NCBI GenBank assembly: GCA_050732575.1
Contig: JBOHRF010000043.1
Location: 1-26,639, forward strand
Direction of reading: 5' to 3'
Length of the DNA: 26,639 nt
Origin: JBBDWZ01 sp050732575
Lineage (GTDB): Bacteria > Gemmatimonadota > Gemmatimonadetes > Longimicrobiales > RSA9
Positions 16,189-26,550 of the stretch are shown here, in pieces. The notes under the pieces are model-generated. The model was not told where the DNA came from and did not search any database. It was given only the letters and a program-made list of their open reading frames with translations. Each line of letters begins with the position of its first letter. The stretch's first letter is position 1. A program made the translations under genes and the position numbers.

Positions 16189-16342
16189 TGTTGCCTCCCT
16201 GCTGTGGGTGTCTGTCACGGTGCTCAGAGGCAGGTCAACATCTGTGCCAACCGGGGGCGACGCATATGCTCGAGCTTCAAACCTGCACAACGGCGCCGGC
16301 ATCCTACTGCCGAACGCGAGACCGACTCGGCAGGAGGCCGGC

Positions 16343-16501
16343 ATGTACCAACACTCAGGCAGGACGCTCATTTTCTTTCTGCTGCTCGGGGCGAGCGCAG
16401 AAGCTGATCTCACTTCCGCACAGCAGCGCAATACGGGCCTGACCGTGCACGAGTGGGGAACCTTCACTACCGTTGCCGGCCAGGACGGTCGTGCCCACTG
16501 A
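16343..16501 (+). pseudogene. 5' remnant of a secreted HEWGTF-motif protein
   Basis: ATG at 16343 with CAGGAGG at 16331-16337. It opens with a signal peptide (TLIFFLLLGASAEA) and then LTVHEWGTFTTVAGQDGRA, which matches by memory the start of large exported proteins of unknown function in several environmental phyla. It stops at residue 52, where several hundred residues are expected. Only the 5' end, including its translation signals, survives. Confidence 0.5.
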
Positions 16502-16665
16502 CCAGCGACGGCGACAACGTGCTTGACCGCTATGCCCGACTGCTCGAGCCCATCACAGCCAGGATCATGGAACGGGGCACTACGCCCGAACTCGTGAGCG
16601 CGATTGCCCGCGTCAGGAACGCGGCGCTTGCGCACTATGCCAACGCATCGTCGAAATGCCGTTGA
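16502..16665 (+). pseudogene. 3' fragment of an unidentified gene
   Basis: A frame reads GDNVLDRYARLLEPITARIM, then ERGTTPELVSAIARVRNAAL and ends NASSKCR. It looks like a genuine helical C-terminus, but its frame is different from the HEWGTF remnant just upstream and no start is attached. It is probably the tail of another deleted gene. Confidence 0.3.
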
Positions 16666-16738
16666 GTGTGCGCTTCATCCATGTGCGTCAGCAGCGGAGA
16701 GCTGGACAGTTCGTGTTATTGCGCAAGTAGGCCGCGGT

Positions 16739-16794
16739 ATGACACCGGGCCGCGCCAACCCGGTCGGCAACAGCTGGTACGTGGGCAATCGCTG
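16739..16794 (+). repeat. 56-bp copy of the 3' part of the 380-aa gene
   Basis: Matches 11906-11961 with one mismatch (AACAGCT for AACAACT). After GGCAATCGCTG the two diverge. It is an isolated gene fragment directly followed by dispersed repeat copy C. Confidence 0.9.
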
Positions 16795-16812
16795 AAACGG
16801 TCACCGGTGGTA

Positions 16813-16929
16813 AACAAAAACAGAAGGCTTCGCGGAGCTGATGATTCTGAGCGCCGCGCAGCCCTCTGTGTTCTCTGTGTACCTCGGCGAACTCTGCGAT
16901 TGAAAGCCTTCTTCTGACCTTGCCAGAGT
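16813..16929 (+). repeat. dispersed CTCTGCG repeat, copy C
   Basis: Reads ACAAAAACAGAAGGCTTCGC, then TGATGATTCTGAGCGCCGCG, four CTCTGTG/CTCTGCG units, GATTGAAAGCCTTCTTCTGA and CCTTGCCAGAGT. It ends against the coxL stop codon (16930-16932). Confidence 0.88.
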
Positions 16930-19374
<2,445 letters not shown>

Positions 19375-19388
19375 GGTATCGATCCCTC

Positions 19389-19898
19389 CTAACCCGCTTG
19401 CGCGGCTGCGTACTGAACCGACTCCGCAGTCCGCGCTTGCGCGGCCGCGTACTGAACCGACTTCACGATGTTCACGTAACCGGTGCAGCGGCACAGGTTG
19501 CCCGAGATGGCCTCGCGGATCTCTGCTTCGCTGGGATTGTTGTTGTGCTCGAGCAGCGCGACGGCGACCATCATCATGCCCGGCGTGCAGAAGCCGCACT
19601 GCAAGCCGTGCTCGTGCGTGAAGCCTTCCTGGATGGGGTGCAGCTTGCCAGCTGTCTCCAGGCCCTCAACCGTCTTCACCTCATGACCGTCGGCCTGCAC
19701 GGCCAGCACGGTGCACGACTTGGTCGGCTCGCCATCGAGCAGCACGGTGCACGCACCGCAATGAGTGGTTTCGCAGCCGATGTGTGTGCCCGTGAGCTTC
19801 AAGTTCTCGCGTAGCAGATGGACCAGCAGCAGACGGGACTCGACCTCCGCCTCGCGCACGGTCCCATTCACGTTGACTCGAATGTGGTGCGTTGCCAT
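19389..19898 (-). CDS. coxS: carbon monoxide dehydrogenase, small (2Fe-2S) subunit
   Basis: A 169-residue iron-sulfur subunit that passes electrons from the Mo/Cu site to FAD. The N-terminal plant-type cluster uses Cys42, 47, 50 and 62 (GCETTHCGAC, C-x11-C). The C-terminal helical cluster uses Cys101, 104, 136 and 138 (CGFC ... CRC), all present. The start is 3 bases past the coxM stop; its AGGAGG lies inside the 3' end of coxM, so translation is likely coupled. The C-terminus carries an in-frame tandem duplication: SVQYAAAQARTAE is followed by SVQYAAAQAG, a 13-residue (39-bp) period. The subunit should pair with CoxM and CoxL in an (LMS)2 complex. Confidence 0.97.
   Translation of the reverse strand: MATHHIRVNVNGTVREAEVESRLLLVHLLRENLKLTGTHIGCETTHCGACTVLLDGEPTKSCTVLAVQADGHEVKTVEGLETAGKLHPIQEGFTHEHGLQCGFCTPGMMMVAVALLEHNNNPSEAEIREAISGNLCRCTGYVNIVKSVQYAAAQARTAESVQYAAAQAG
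19395..19462. repeat. 39-bp-period tandem duplication in the coxS 3' end
   Basis: CGCTTGCGCGGC-T/C-GCGTACTGAACCGACT occurs at 19395 and again at 19434, with one mismatch over 29 bases and a period of 13 codons. Confidence 0.9.
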
Positions 19899-19901
19899 GG
19901 C

Positions 19902-20774
19902 TTATCGTCCTCCTGCTCTGGCCAGTGCAATGGTGAGCGCGCGCGTTGTCAGCACGCGAGCCATCTCGCGCTTGTATTCCACAGATCCGCGTCGATCGGC
20001 CGTGGGTGAGGTCGTTTTCGCCGCCAGGCGCGCCGTCTCGGCAAGCGTTGCCTCATCCGGCTTCTTGCCGACCAGATACTTTTCAGCTTCCGTGGCCTTG
20101 ACCGGTGTCGGACCCGCGTTGGTCAGTCCGATGCCGGCGCGCTCGACCGTACCGTTCGCAGCGAGTGTGACCTGCGCGGCGACACCCGCCGTGGCAAAAT
20201 CGCCGACCTTGCGCTCCAGCTTCACGTACGCGCCACTGCTCTTCGGCGGCGGAATCGGAATCTGGATCTCGGTCAGGATCTCATCGTGCGAGAGCGCAGT
20301 CGTGAACAGGCCCTTGAAGAACTGTGTTACGGGCACCGTGCGCTGCCCCTTGGGTCCGCTCACTACGACCGATGCGCCAAGTGCCAACATGGTGGCCGGG
20401 TGATCGTTGGCCGGATCGCCATGGGCGAGGTTGCCACCCACGGTCGCGCGGTTGCGCACGAGCGGATCCGCAATCACGCGCGCCGTATCCAGAAGAATCG
20501 GATACTTCGCATCGATCAGCTCGGTACGCTCGAGCATGACCTCGCGCGTGGCGCCGCCGATCTTGAGGAAGCCGCCCTCCTCTCTTACGTACTCCAGTCC
20601 CGGCACGCGGGCGAGGTCGACGAGCGCGCTGATCTGGCCGAGGCGCAGCTTGAGCAGTGGCAGCAGGCTTTGGCCGCCGGTGAGTATCTTGGCGTCTGGC
20701 CCGAGCCGCGTGAGCAACGCGATCGCGTCGGATAACGAGCTCGGAGCGTGGTAATCGAATGCCGCTGGGATCAT
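19902..20774 (-). CDS. coxM: carbon monoxide dehydrogenase, medium (FAD) subunit
   Basis: A 290-residue flavoprotein subunit that takes electrons from CoxS and hands them on to the respiratory chain. Both FAD-binding motifs of the family are present: LTGGQSLLP (31-39) and ATVGGNLAHGDPANDHP (110-126). The C-terminal CoxM domain is about 180-285 (KVGDFATAGVAAQVTL, AGIGLTNAGPTPV). The start at 20774 has GGAAGGAG about 8 bases upstream. It is first in the compact coxM-coxS-coxL unit, the canonical order for form I enzymes. Upstream, 106 bases away on the same strand, is the tail of a broken coxG. Confidence 0.97.
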   Translation of the reverse strand: MIPAAFDYHAPSSLSDAIALLTRLGPDAKILTGGQSLLPLLKLRLGQISALVDLARVPGLEYVREEGGFLKIGGATREVMLERTELIDAKYPILLDTARVIADPLVRNRATVGGNLAHGDPANDHPATMLALGASVVVSGPKGQRTVPVTQFFKGLFTTALSHDEILTEIQIPIPPPKSSGAYVKLERKVGDFATAGVAAQVTLAANGTVERAGIGLTNAGPTPVKATEAEKYLVGKKPDEATLAETARLAAKTTSPTADRRGSVEYKREMARVLTTRALTIALARAGGR

Positions 20775-20880
20775 GACGAGACTCCTTCCTGCAGGTGTCG
20801 GTGTTGTTCTCGTTGCATCATGACATGGTGCGCATCAGAGCGCGGGCGCGGTAACGCGGGCCCGCAAACTGCTCTGGCAA

Positions 20881-21141
20881 TCAGCCTCTGGCTACATCGG
20901 TCCCCAACGGGCTCAGCCAAAGAACGGCGAGTTGCACAACAAGCACGATATCCAAGACCGCGGGGCGGTGCTCGGCCGTGCACACGATCAGCTTACTTCC
21001 GAAGGATACGACTTCGATAGGCGGTGCGGGTGCCGCGGCGGTCGCGGCGGCCATTGCCGGTGGTCCCATCGACCGACGCGCCTCGACTACATCTGTTTCC
21101 AACGCGGCGTGGATGGCGTCGGTGAAGATGCGGGCGAGACC
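20881..21141 (-). pseudogene. 3' remnant of a second coxG
   Basis: Minus-strand text IFTDAIHAALETDVVEARRS, then APPIEVVSFGSKLIV and a terminal hydrophobic segment VLDIVLVVQLAVLWLS align with the last ~70 residues of the intact coxG at 22106-22738 (IFTDAIRAELESDI ... APPIEVVSFGSKLIV ... AVLAILIGVAILLVWWLS). Similarity stops abruptly near 21141, where an unrelated gene starts on the other strand. The SRPBCC domain is gone. It lies directly upstream of coxM, so an ancestral coxG-coxM-coxS-coxL arrangement is likely. Confidence 0.85.
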
Positions 21142-21831
21142 CACAACTTCGGTTTCGATAAGGACCGCAACATCCAGCTGGTCAATGCCATCAGCGCCAG
21201 CAAAACGCTCACGCTGGTCGTCGAGCGCGCCATGTTTACGTTGGATGCCAGGATCTATCCCAATGTGATCACGGAAGCCAACACCAACCCGAAACCGTCC
21301 GCACCGGAGCGCAACACAGACATTGTGGTCCAGCTGCTGAAATTCACCGCGTCGCTTCCCTCGGCAGAGCGCAAGCGGCCGGTGGTGTTTGTGTTCGGGC
21401 AGGACCACGAGACCAAGATCCAGGCCGAGGTGGAAAGGCAGTTTCAGGTCGACGACAAGATTCAGTGGCTCACCTTCAAATCGGTCGATGACCAAGTAAC
21501 CGAGCTCGCCAGGAACTGGGACACCATGCCCGACGAGTTCGAGCTGCTCGGCTTTGTGTCCGACAGCGATACGCGAAGCAAGAGGCAAGAGCTCGAGATG
21601 CGTCTGCTAGCCAAAGGGTATGTGCCGCAGCCGTTCAATGTGAAGGTCTATTCTGGCGGCATGCTGCCGACCACCTGCCGTGAGCCTACCGCTATTTACT
21701 GTTGCGACGTGCAGAAGCGAACGAACTGCTCGGACGCGATTTACGAAAACGGCTTTGGGTTGATCAACATCAATGACGAAAAGAAAGTACGCGGCAACGC
21801 GATCACATTGTCGGAAGCCCGCAAGTTGTGA
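21142..21831 (+). CDS. 5'-truncated unrecognised gene fused to antisense coxG
   Basis: I do not recognise this protein. The genuine-looking part starts just after the coxG remnant: HNFGFDKDRNIQLVNAISAS, then TLTLVVERAMFTLDARIYPN, RKRPVVFVFGQDHETKIQ and FELLGFVSDSDTRSKRQELE. A cysteine-bearing tail follows (LPTTCREPTAIYCCDVQKRT, CSDAIYENGFGLININ). The open frame runs back to 20932 through antisense coxG sequence, giving a possible 299-residue chimera. The first in-frame ATG within the unique part is 21232, without a good ribosome site. The native start and signal seem lost by the rearrangement that decapitated coxG, so it is probably not functional. Confidence 0.5.
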   Translation, partial: HNFGFDKDRNIQLVNAISASKTLTLVVERAMFTLDARIYPNVITEANTNPKPSAPERNTDIVVQLLKFTASLPSAERKRPVVFVFGQDHETKIQAEVERQFQVDDKIQWLTFKSVDDQVTELARNWDTMPDEFELLGFVSDSDTRSKRQELEMRLLAKGYVPQPFNVKVYSGGMLPTTCREPTAIYCCDVQKRTNCSDAIYENGFGLININDEKKVRGNAITLSEARKL

Positions 21832-21891
21832 GGACCATCCCCGCTGTCATACTACCGATCCAATCGACCATCCGTGGGAGTATCCATCTTC

Positions 21892-22100
21892 TCAGGTACA
21901 ATTAGTTTCGTAGCCCTCCGTAACGGGTAATCCGTGCACGTCCGCGATGAAATGGTCCAGGCAGTGCGCATTCCACATGTTCCTGCCTGTCAGTGCCACA
22001 GAAATAGTTGTGGAAAGCCTCGTGCACCAGGAGCAGGGCGCGATCATCGACGCTCCGATTGGCACGCCAGAAGCCTTCACAAAGAGTGATAACATATCAA
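21892..22100 (-). pseudogene. decayed HExxH metallopeptidase-like fragment
   Basis: Two minus-strand frames join to a plausible C-terminal piece: RALLLVHEAFHNYFCGTDRQ in one frame, then AHCLDHFIADVHGLPVTEGY in the next, stopping at 21892. HEAFH fits the HExxH zinc motif, and HGLPVTxxY is a common-looking ending of small secreted peptidase-like proteins. It lacks an N-terminus and carries a frameshift. It begins six bases after the intact coxG stop. Confidence 0.45.
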
Positions 22101-22105
22101 GCTCC

Positions 22106-22738
22106 TCAGCGCAGGCTCAACCACCAAACCAAGAGTATGGCCACGCCGATCAGAATGGCCAGGACCGCGGGGCGGCGCACGGCGCGACCGGCAGCTCCCA
22201 CGATCAGCTTACTTCCAAACGATACGACTTCGATTGGCGGAGCGGTCGGTGCGCTCGCCACGCTAGGTGCGCCGCCAGGCGGCGCGATATCTGATTCCAG
22301 CTCGGCGCGGATCGCATCGGTAAAGATCTGGAACATCTGATCGCTCACCTGCTCGATCATGCCTCGCCCCATCTGGGCGAGGATGCCGGTGATGTTGACG
22401 TCGGAGATGACGTTGACTTCCGTCTGGCCGGGTGCCTTCTGCACCACATTGCTGGTCATGCGCAGCTCGGCGCCGCCCTTGCCCTTCACATCCTGGCCCG
22501 AGGCAAGGATTTCCGCGACCCCCGCTGACTGGTCGAGCCGCTCGAAGCGCATCTTCCCTTTGTAGCTGGTGGCGACCGGGCCGACCTTGACCGTCACGGT
22601 GCCGGCGTACGTTTGCGCGTCGATCTGTTCGTGGATGGCGGCGCCGGGCAGTGCCCGCGCCACCCGGTGCGGGTCCGTCAAGAAGGCCCAGACGTTGGCT
22701 GGTGCGGAATGGACCGTGAAGCTTTTTTCGATCCGCAT
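22106..22738 (-). CDS. coxG: CoxG, SRPBCC-family CO dehydrogenase accessory protein
   Basis: A 210-residue protein with an SRPBCC (START-like) domain at about 1-148: MRIEKSFTVHSAPANVWAFL, ARALPGAAI, then GTVTVKVGPVATSYKGKMRF and GKGGAELRMTS. A Pro/Ala linker and a C-terminal membrane helix (AVLAILIGVAILLVWWL, 191-207) follow. The ATG at 22738 has GGAGG 5 bases upstream. The frame stays open to 22954, but that extension runs through dispersed repeat D. CoxG anchors CO dehydrogenase at the membrane, and a role in shuttling quinone to the enzyme has been shown for a mycobacterial homologue. Here it lies upstream of coxMSL but separated by ~1.3 kb of rearranged DNA. Confidence 0.92.
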   Translation of the reverse strand: MRIEKSFTVHSAPANVWAFLTDPHRVARALPGAAIHEQIDAQTYAGTVTVKVGPVATSYKGKMRFERLDQSAGVAEILASGQDVKGKGGAELRMTSNVVQKAPGQTEVNVISDVNITGILAQMGRGMIEQVSDQMFQIFTDAIRAELESDIAPPGGAPSVASAPTAPPIEVVSFGSKLIVGAAGRAVRRPAVLAILIGVAILLVWWLSLR

Positions 22739-22820
22739 GCATGCCTCCGGGGGAATGGGCGTAACCTGCTGCGCGTGAGTGCGGCGGGCAAATCGGCTGG
22801 CTTTAGGAACGTTGCTCAGC

Positions 22821-22897
22821 CGGATGCTGACCCACACCGCGATGCCCTCTGCGTTCTCTGTTACCTCCGCGCTCTCTGCGACTGAAAGCGTTTCCAG
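22821..22897 (+). repeat. dispersed CTCTGCG repeat, copy D
   Basis: GATGCCCTCTGCGTTCTCTG, TTACCTCCGCGCTCTCTGCG and ACTGAAAGCGTTTCCAG follow the same order as the other copies; the 5' block is weakly kept (CGGATGCTGACCCACACCGC). It lies between the amidohydrolase stop (22911) and coxG. Confidence 0.8.
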
Positions 22898-22910
22898 CTG
22901 TACATGACGG

Positions 22911-25900
22911 TTACTTGTCCTGCTGCGACGACGTGACCGACTTGCGTGGTCCATCGTTCCACCACCAGAGCCGCGGCAGCCCTTTGCGCACCGGCCAGAC
23001 CTGCGTCAGCGTCTCCGCTTCGTACAGCTCTCCGTTCTTCATCACATAACGGACACTGTTCGTGTTGCGGATGTTCTCCAGTGGATTGCGGTCGAGCACG
23101 GCCAGGTCGGCCAGTTTGCCCACTTCTATGCTACCCAGGTCCTGATCGAAGCCGATGATGCGCGCACCATCGATGGTCGCGGCTTTCAGGATTTCGCGCG
23201 GCGTCATCCCGCCCATGGCCAGTCCCCACATCTCCCAGTGGTAGCCCAGGCCCTGCAGCTCACCGTGACCGCCCACACCTACCAGGCCACCCGCGCGTTG
23301 AATCCTGGCTGCGCCGGCCGCCACCTGCGGGAAGATGAACTCGTCATCGCGCACCCAGCGTGAGCGCCTGCGCGTCAGCTGGTCGAGCCAGTTGTGCGGG
23401 TAGAACCGATTCAGCTTGACATCGTCGTGCACGTTCTCCCGGCTGAACCAGTACTCGTCCGCGATGGGCCCGCCGTAGGCAACCAGCAGCGTTGGCGTGT
23501 ACGCCGTCTTCGTGCGCGCGTAAAGCTGCACCACGTCATCGTAAAGCGGTACTACGGGCAGCGTGTGCTCGTTGCCGTGAAAGCCATCGATCGCATGCGT
23601 GATATCCAGCTTCATGTCGCTGCCACCCTCGGTGGTGGGCATGAGGCCCAGCTTCTTGCTTGCGGTCACCACCCACTGCCGTTGCTGGCGGTTGCCCACC
23701 ATGTACGACTTGATGTTGGGCGTGCGGTAATACTCCTTGTAGCGCTGCAGGTAGGCTTCGACTTCTTCGTAGTTGCGGAAGTCGTTGCGTGAGAAAACGC
23801 CAGGGCCAACCATGAACGCCCGCTGGCCGATGGCCGCGCCGATTTCGATCAGGTCCTGGTACGCAAAATAGTCGTTCGTGCTGGTCTGCACATCGAGGCC
23901 CGCAGTCACGCCGTAAGCCAGGTTGGCGAGCAGGCTCCAGTTGTGCGGCTCGAGCACATCGTGCGTGCGGAACTCCCAGTGCGCGTGGGTATCCACGAAG
24001 CCGGGCACGACGTACTTGCCGGCAAAGTCGAACTCACGCGCGCCCGGCGGGACGTTGACACTTCCAGCGGGGCTAATCGACGCAATACGGTTGTCGGTGA
24101 CGACGATGTCCGCGCGCACGGGCGCATCGTTGCCTTTCATCGTGATGACCGTGGCATTGCGCAACACAACCGTGCCGCTCGGTTTTGCGCGCGGGAAGGT
24201 CAGGTTGACATCGAAGCGCTCGACGCCCGGATCCTCGTCCTTGACTTTGCGCGCGACCGCCTGCGCTCTGCGCGTCGTGTCACGCGCGGCGGTAGTGTCG
24301 CGCCGGGCAGTCGTATCGCGCGCTGCTGCCGCCGCCGCGGAATCGCGCCAGACGATGCTGTCGAACGGGCGGCGGAAAATGGTCGAGCCGATGGCCCAGA
24401 AAACCGTTTTGCCGTTCTCGGCCCAGCCGAAGTAGTCGGCGCCGATGTCAGTGAGCTTCTTCACCGGCACTGCGCCGCCCGTAACGCCCACGGTCGGCGC
24501 TTCGCCACCCGCAGGCGGCACGGCCATGACATACAGCTGGTTTTCACTGACGGCGAGGGCGTAGTTGCCATCGCTCCGCATCATGACGGCATTCGCCGTG
24601 GGCGGAGTGTTGGAGCGTGGGTTCGGGCGCCCGTTCACCTTGAGGTGGTTGACCCGATCGGTGCCATCGAGCCGCATGGAGATGAGACCATCGCGTGAAT
24701 AGACGTACACGCGGTCGCGCTCGTTCGTAAAGTGCGGCGCGCCCACACCGCGCGCGGGCACGATGAGCTGCACCTCGCCGCCGGTAGCGGGCACCCACAC
24801 CACATCGAGTGGGATGCGCAGCCCGCCGAATTCGCTGAACGTCTGGTTGCGCATGAACGCATTGCCGCGCAGGCCCACGATCTTCGCGTTGTCCGGTGAG
24901 AAGGCCAGGTCGGTGTAGAATGCGGCAGCGCTCGTGAGTCGCTGCGGCTGGCCGCGGCCATCCGCCCGCATCTTCCAGATGTGCCCGCCCTCGGTCGTCC
25001 AGGTCACGTAGGCGATCCACTGCCCGTCCGGCGACCAGGCAGGTTGGAACTCCCAATCGTTGCCGTTCGTGAGACGCTTGGGCGTGCCGCCCGGCACGTC
25101 CATCGTATACAGCTTGGTGAGCACGGAGAACACGACGCGTTTGCCATCGGGCGAGAATGACGGCGTCTGTACGAGCCGCGCTTTCACCGGACCCTGCTCG
25201 ACCTTGTACGGAAACTCGAGGTCGGGACCGATGTCGAGCTTCACATCGGCTTCAAAGGGAATCTCGCGCGCGTCACCCGAGAAGACGTCCACGGCGTTGA
25301 TCTTCCCACCATAGGCAACGATCAACTCGCGGCCATCGGGTCTGAACGCGTAACCGGGCAACAGATCGCGCGTCGCGCCGGACTCCTGCTCATCGCGCTG
25401 AATCGGCCAAACCAGCCAGCGGTCCGCGCCGGTTTGCAAATCGCGCATGCGCAGCCCCGTTTGCGTCTCGTGACGCGTAGCGTAAACGATGACCCGGCCG
25501 TCCGGCGAAACTGCGGGCCGAAATGCGCCCCATTCGGCCTGCGTGATCACATCGGTGTCGCCCGTGCGCATGTCGCGCTGCACGAGCTGGTACGCGTTGA
25601 ACGCGCCGCCCCCTCCTCCGCCACCGCTTTGCGGCGTGGGCCGGCGCGCGTAGTAGAGGTATTTGCCGTTGGGTGAAAGTGTGGCGCCCATGCCGTCGGG
25701 GCGCTGACCGGTGGGCGTGCTGCCTGCGAGCGCAACGCCCGAACCACCATCAATGTGGTACATGCGGAACTCGGCAGTCGCTGCGCGGCGCGAGACCAGG
25801 ATGTACTTGCTGTCCGGCGTCCAGCTGGGCGAGAGCACGGGAATCTGGGTCTCGCTCGAGAGTTTGCGCGGTTCCGTGCCGTCGATCTTTGCGATCCACA

Positions 25901-26273
25901 AATTGTCGGCGCCGTCACGATCACTGATGTAGGCGATCCACTTGCCGTCGGGCGAGACCCTGGGCTGCGAGTCGTAGCCCAATCCTTCCGTAATGCGCGT
26001 CGCTTTGCCGCCCGCGATGGGCAGCGTGTAGAAATCGCCCAGCAGCTCGAAAACGAGCGACTTCCCATCCGGCATCACATCCAGCGAGATCCACGTTCCC
26101 TCGCGCAACGTGAACTCGAGTTTTCCCGCGGGCTCGAGCGGGAGGAGCTTCCTGGGCGCGCCGCTGGAATCCGTGCGCGCCGGCGTTTGCGCAGCGAGGA
26201 GTGCGGGGACTAGCAGTGTGCCGGCAAACGTCAGCAGGGCCGCGGCACGCGGGCGATAGTCTGAGTTCGTCAC
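22911..26273 (-). CDS. secreted TolB-like propeller / amidohydrolase fusion
   Basis: A 1120-residue exported protein. The signal peptide is AAALLTFAGTLLVPALLAAQ; the start is GTG at 26273. Residues ~45-640 hold WD40-like (PD40/TolB) repeats, for example SPDGKWIAYISDRDGADNLW and SPDGQWIAYVTW. A low-complexity RDTT-rich linker lies near 645-670. The C-terminal part is an imidazolonepropionase-like amidohydrolase: FVDTHAHWEFR with His763/His765, HGNEH with His899/His903, VGVGGHGE with His1003, and the terminal strand GSIEVGKLADLAVLDRNPLE. These His positions fit the metal-binding TIM barrel. Such two-domain proteins are frequent in Gemmatimonadota and Acidobacteriota; the substrate, possibly a peptide or cyclic amide, is unknown. 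It is upstream of coxG on the same strand. Confidence 0.93.
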   Translation of the reverse strand: MTNSDYRPRAAALLTFAGTLLVPALLAAQTPARTDSSGAPRKLLPLEPAGKLEFTLREGTWISLDVMPDGKSLVFELLGDFYTLPIAGGKATRITEGLGYDSQPRVSPDGKWIAYISDRDGADNLWIAKIDGTEPRKLSSETQIPVLSPSWTPDSKYILVSRRAATAEFRMYHIDGGSGVALAGSTPTGQRPDGMGATLSPNGKYLYYARRPTPQSGGGGGGGAFNAYQLVQRDMRTGDTDVITQAEWGAFRPAVSPDGRVIVYATRHETQTGLRMRDLQTGADRWLVWPIQRDEQESGATRDLLPGYAFRPDGRELIVAYGGKINAVDVFSGDAREIPFEADVKLDIGPDLEFPYKVEQGPVKARLVQTPSFSPDGKRVVFSVLTKLYTMDVPGGTPKRLTNGNDWEFQPAWSPDGQWIAYVTWTTEGGHIWKMRADGRGQPQRLTSAAAFYTDLAFSPDNAKIVGLRGNAFMRNQTFSEFGGLRIPLDVVWVPATGGEVQLIVPARGVGAPHFTNERDRVYVYSRDGLISMRLDGTDRVNHLKVNGRPNPRSNTPPTANAVMMRSDGNYALAVSENQLYVMAVPPAGGEAPTVGVTGGAVPVKKLTDIGADYFGWAENGKTVFWAIGSTIFRRPFDSIVWRDSAAAAAARDTTARRDTTAARDTTRRAQAVARKVKDEDPGVERFDVNLTFPRAKPSGTVVLRNATVITMKGNDAPVRADIVVTDNRIASISPAGSVNVPPGAREFDFAGKYVVPGFVDTHAHWEFRTHDVLEPHNWSLLANLAYGVTAGLDVQTSTNDYFAYQDLIEIGAAIGQRAFMVGPGVFSRNDFRNYEEVEAYLQRYKEYYRTPNIKSYMVGNRQQRQWVVTASKKLGLMPTTEGGSDMKLDITHAIDGFHGNEHTLPVVPLYDDVVQLYARTKTAYTPTLLVAYGGPIADEYWFSRENVHDDVKLNRFYPHNWLDQLTRRRSRWVRDDEFIFPQVAAGAARIQRAGGLVGVGGHGELQGLGYHWEMWGLAMGGMTPREILKAATIDGARIIGFDQDLGSIEVGKLADLAVLDRNPLENIRNTNSVRYVMKNGELYEAETLTQVWPVRKGLPRLWWWNDGPRKSVTSSQQDK

Positions 26274-26550
26274 CTGGGTCTCGCTGGAGAGAAGGAATGG
26301 ATGCGGAGAAGGCGTATGATGGACGGGCGTGCCCCCCCTTTCAACCCCCCCAGTGCTGAACGACCGGAATGGCTGCGCCCGGGCGCTCTGTGAGCAGCCT
26401 GCCCAGGCCTCTGACCCCTGCCGCGGCTTGCGGTCGTGAATGATTTTCGCTTTGCGAAAGGGCAGGGTCAGCAGGTGTGGAACTGGCGAGCTTTGGCATT
26501 AGTAGGACAACCACCCGCAACACTCTCACCCGCACGCGACCGGTGATGCC
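26274..26550. promoter_or_regulatory. divergent intergenic region with nested palindromes
   Basis: This gap separates the amidohydrolase (-) from the exbD-like gene (+). A hairpin TTTCGC-TTT-GCGAAA (26445-26459) sits inside a larger imperfect inverted repeat CTGACCCCTGCC (26411-26422) / GGCAGGGTCAG (26461-26471). It could be a terminator-like or REP-like element or an operator; no clear -35/-10 pair was identified. Confidence 0.4.

Noticed and set aside
20881..21588. 235-residue minus-strand open frame as a gene
   Set aside because: Only its last third is coxG-derived; the rest is antisense to the truncated plus-strand gene. It is a read-through of two unrelated pieces.
22739..22954. Upstream extension of coxG by 72 residues
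   Set aside because: It runs through dispersed repeat D (VAESAEVTENAEG). The ATG at 22738 has a good ribosome site and matches the family start.
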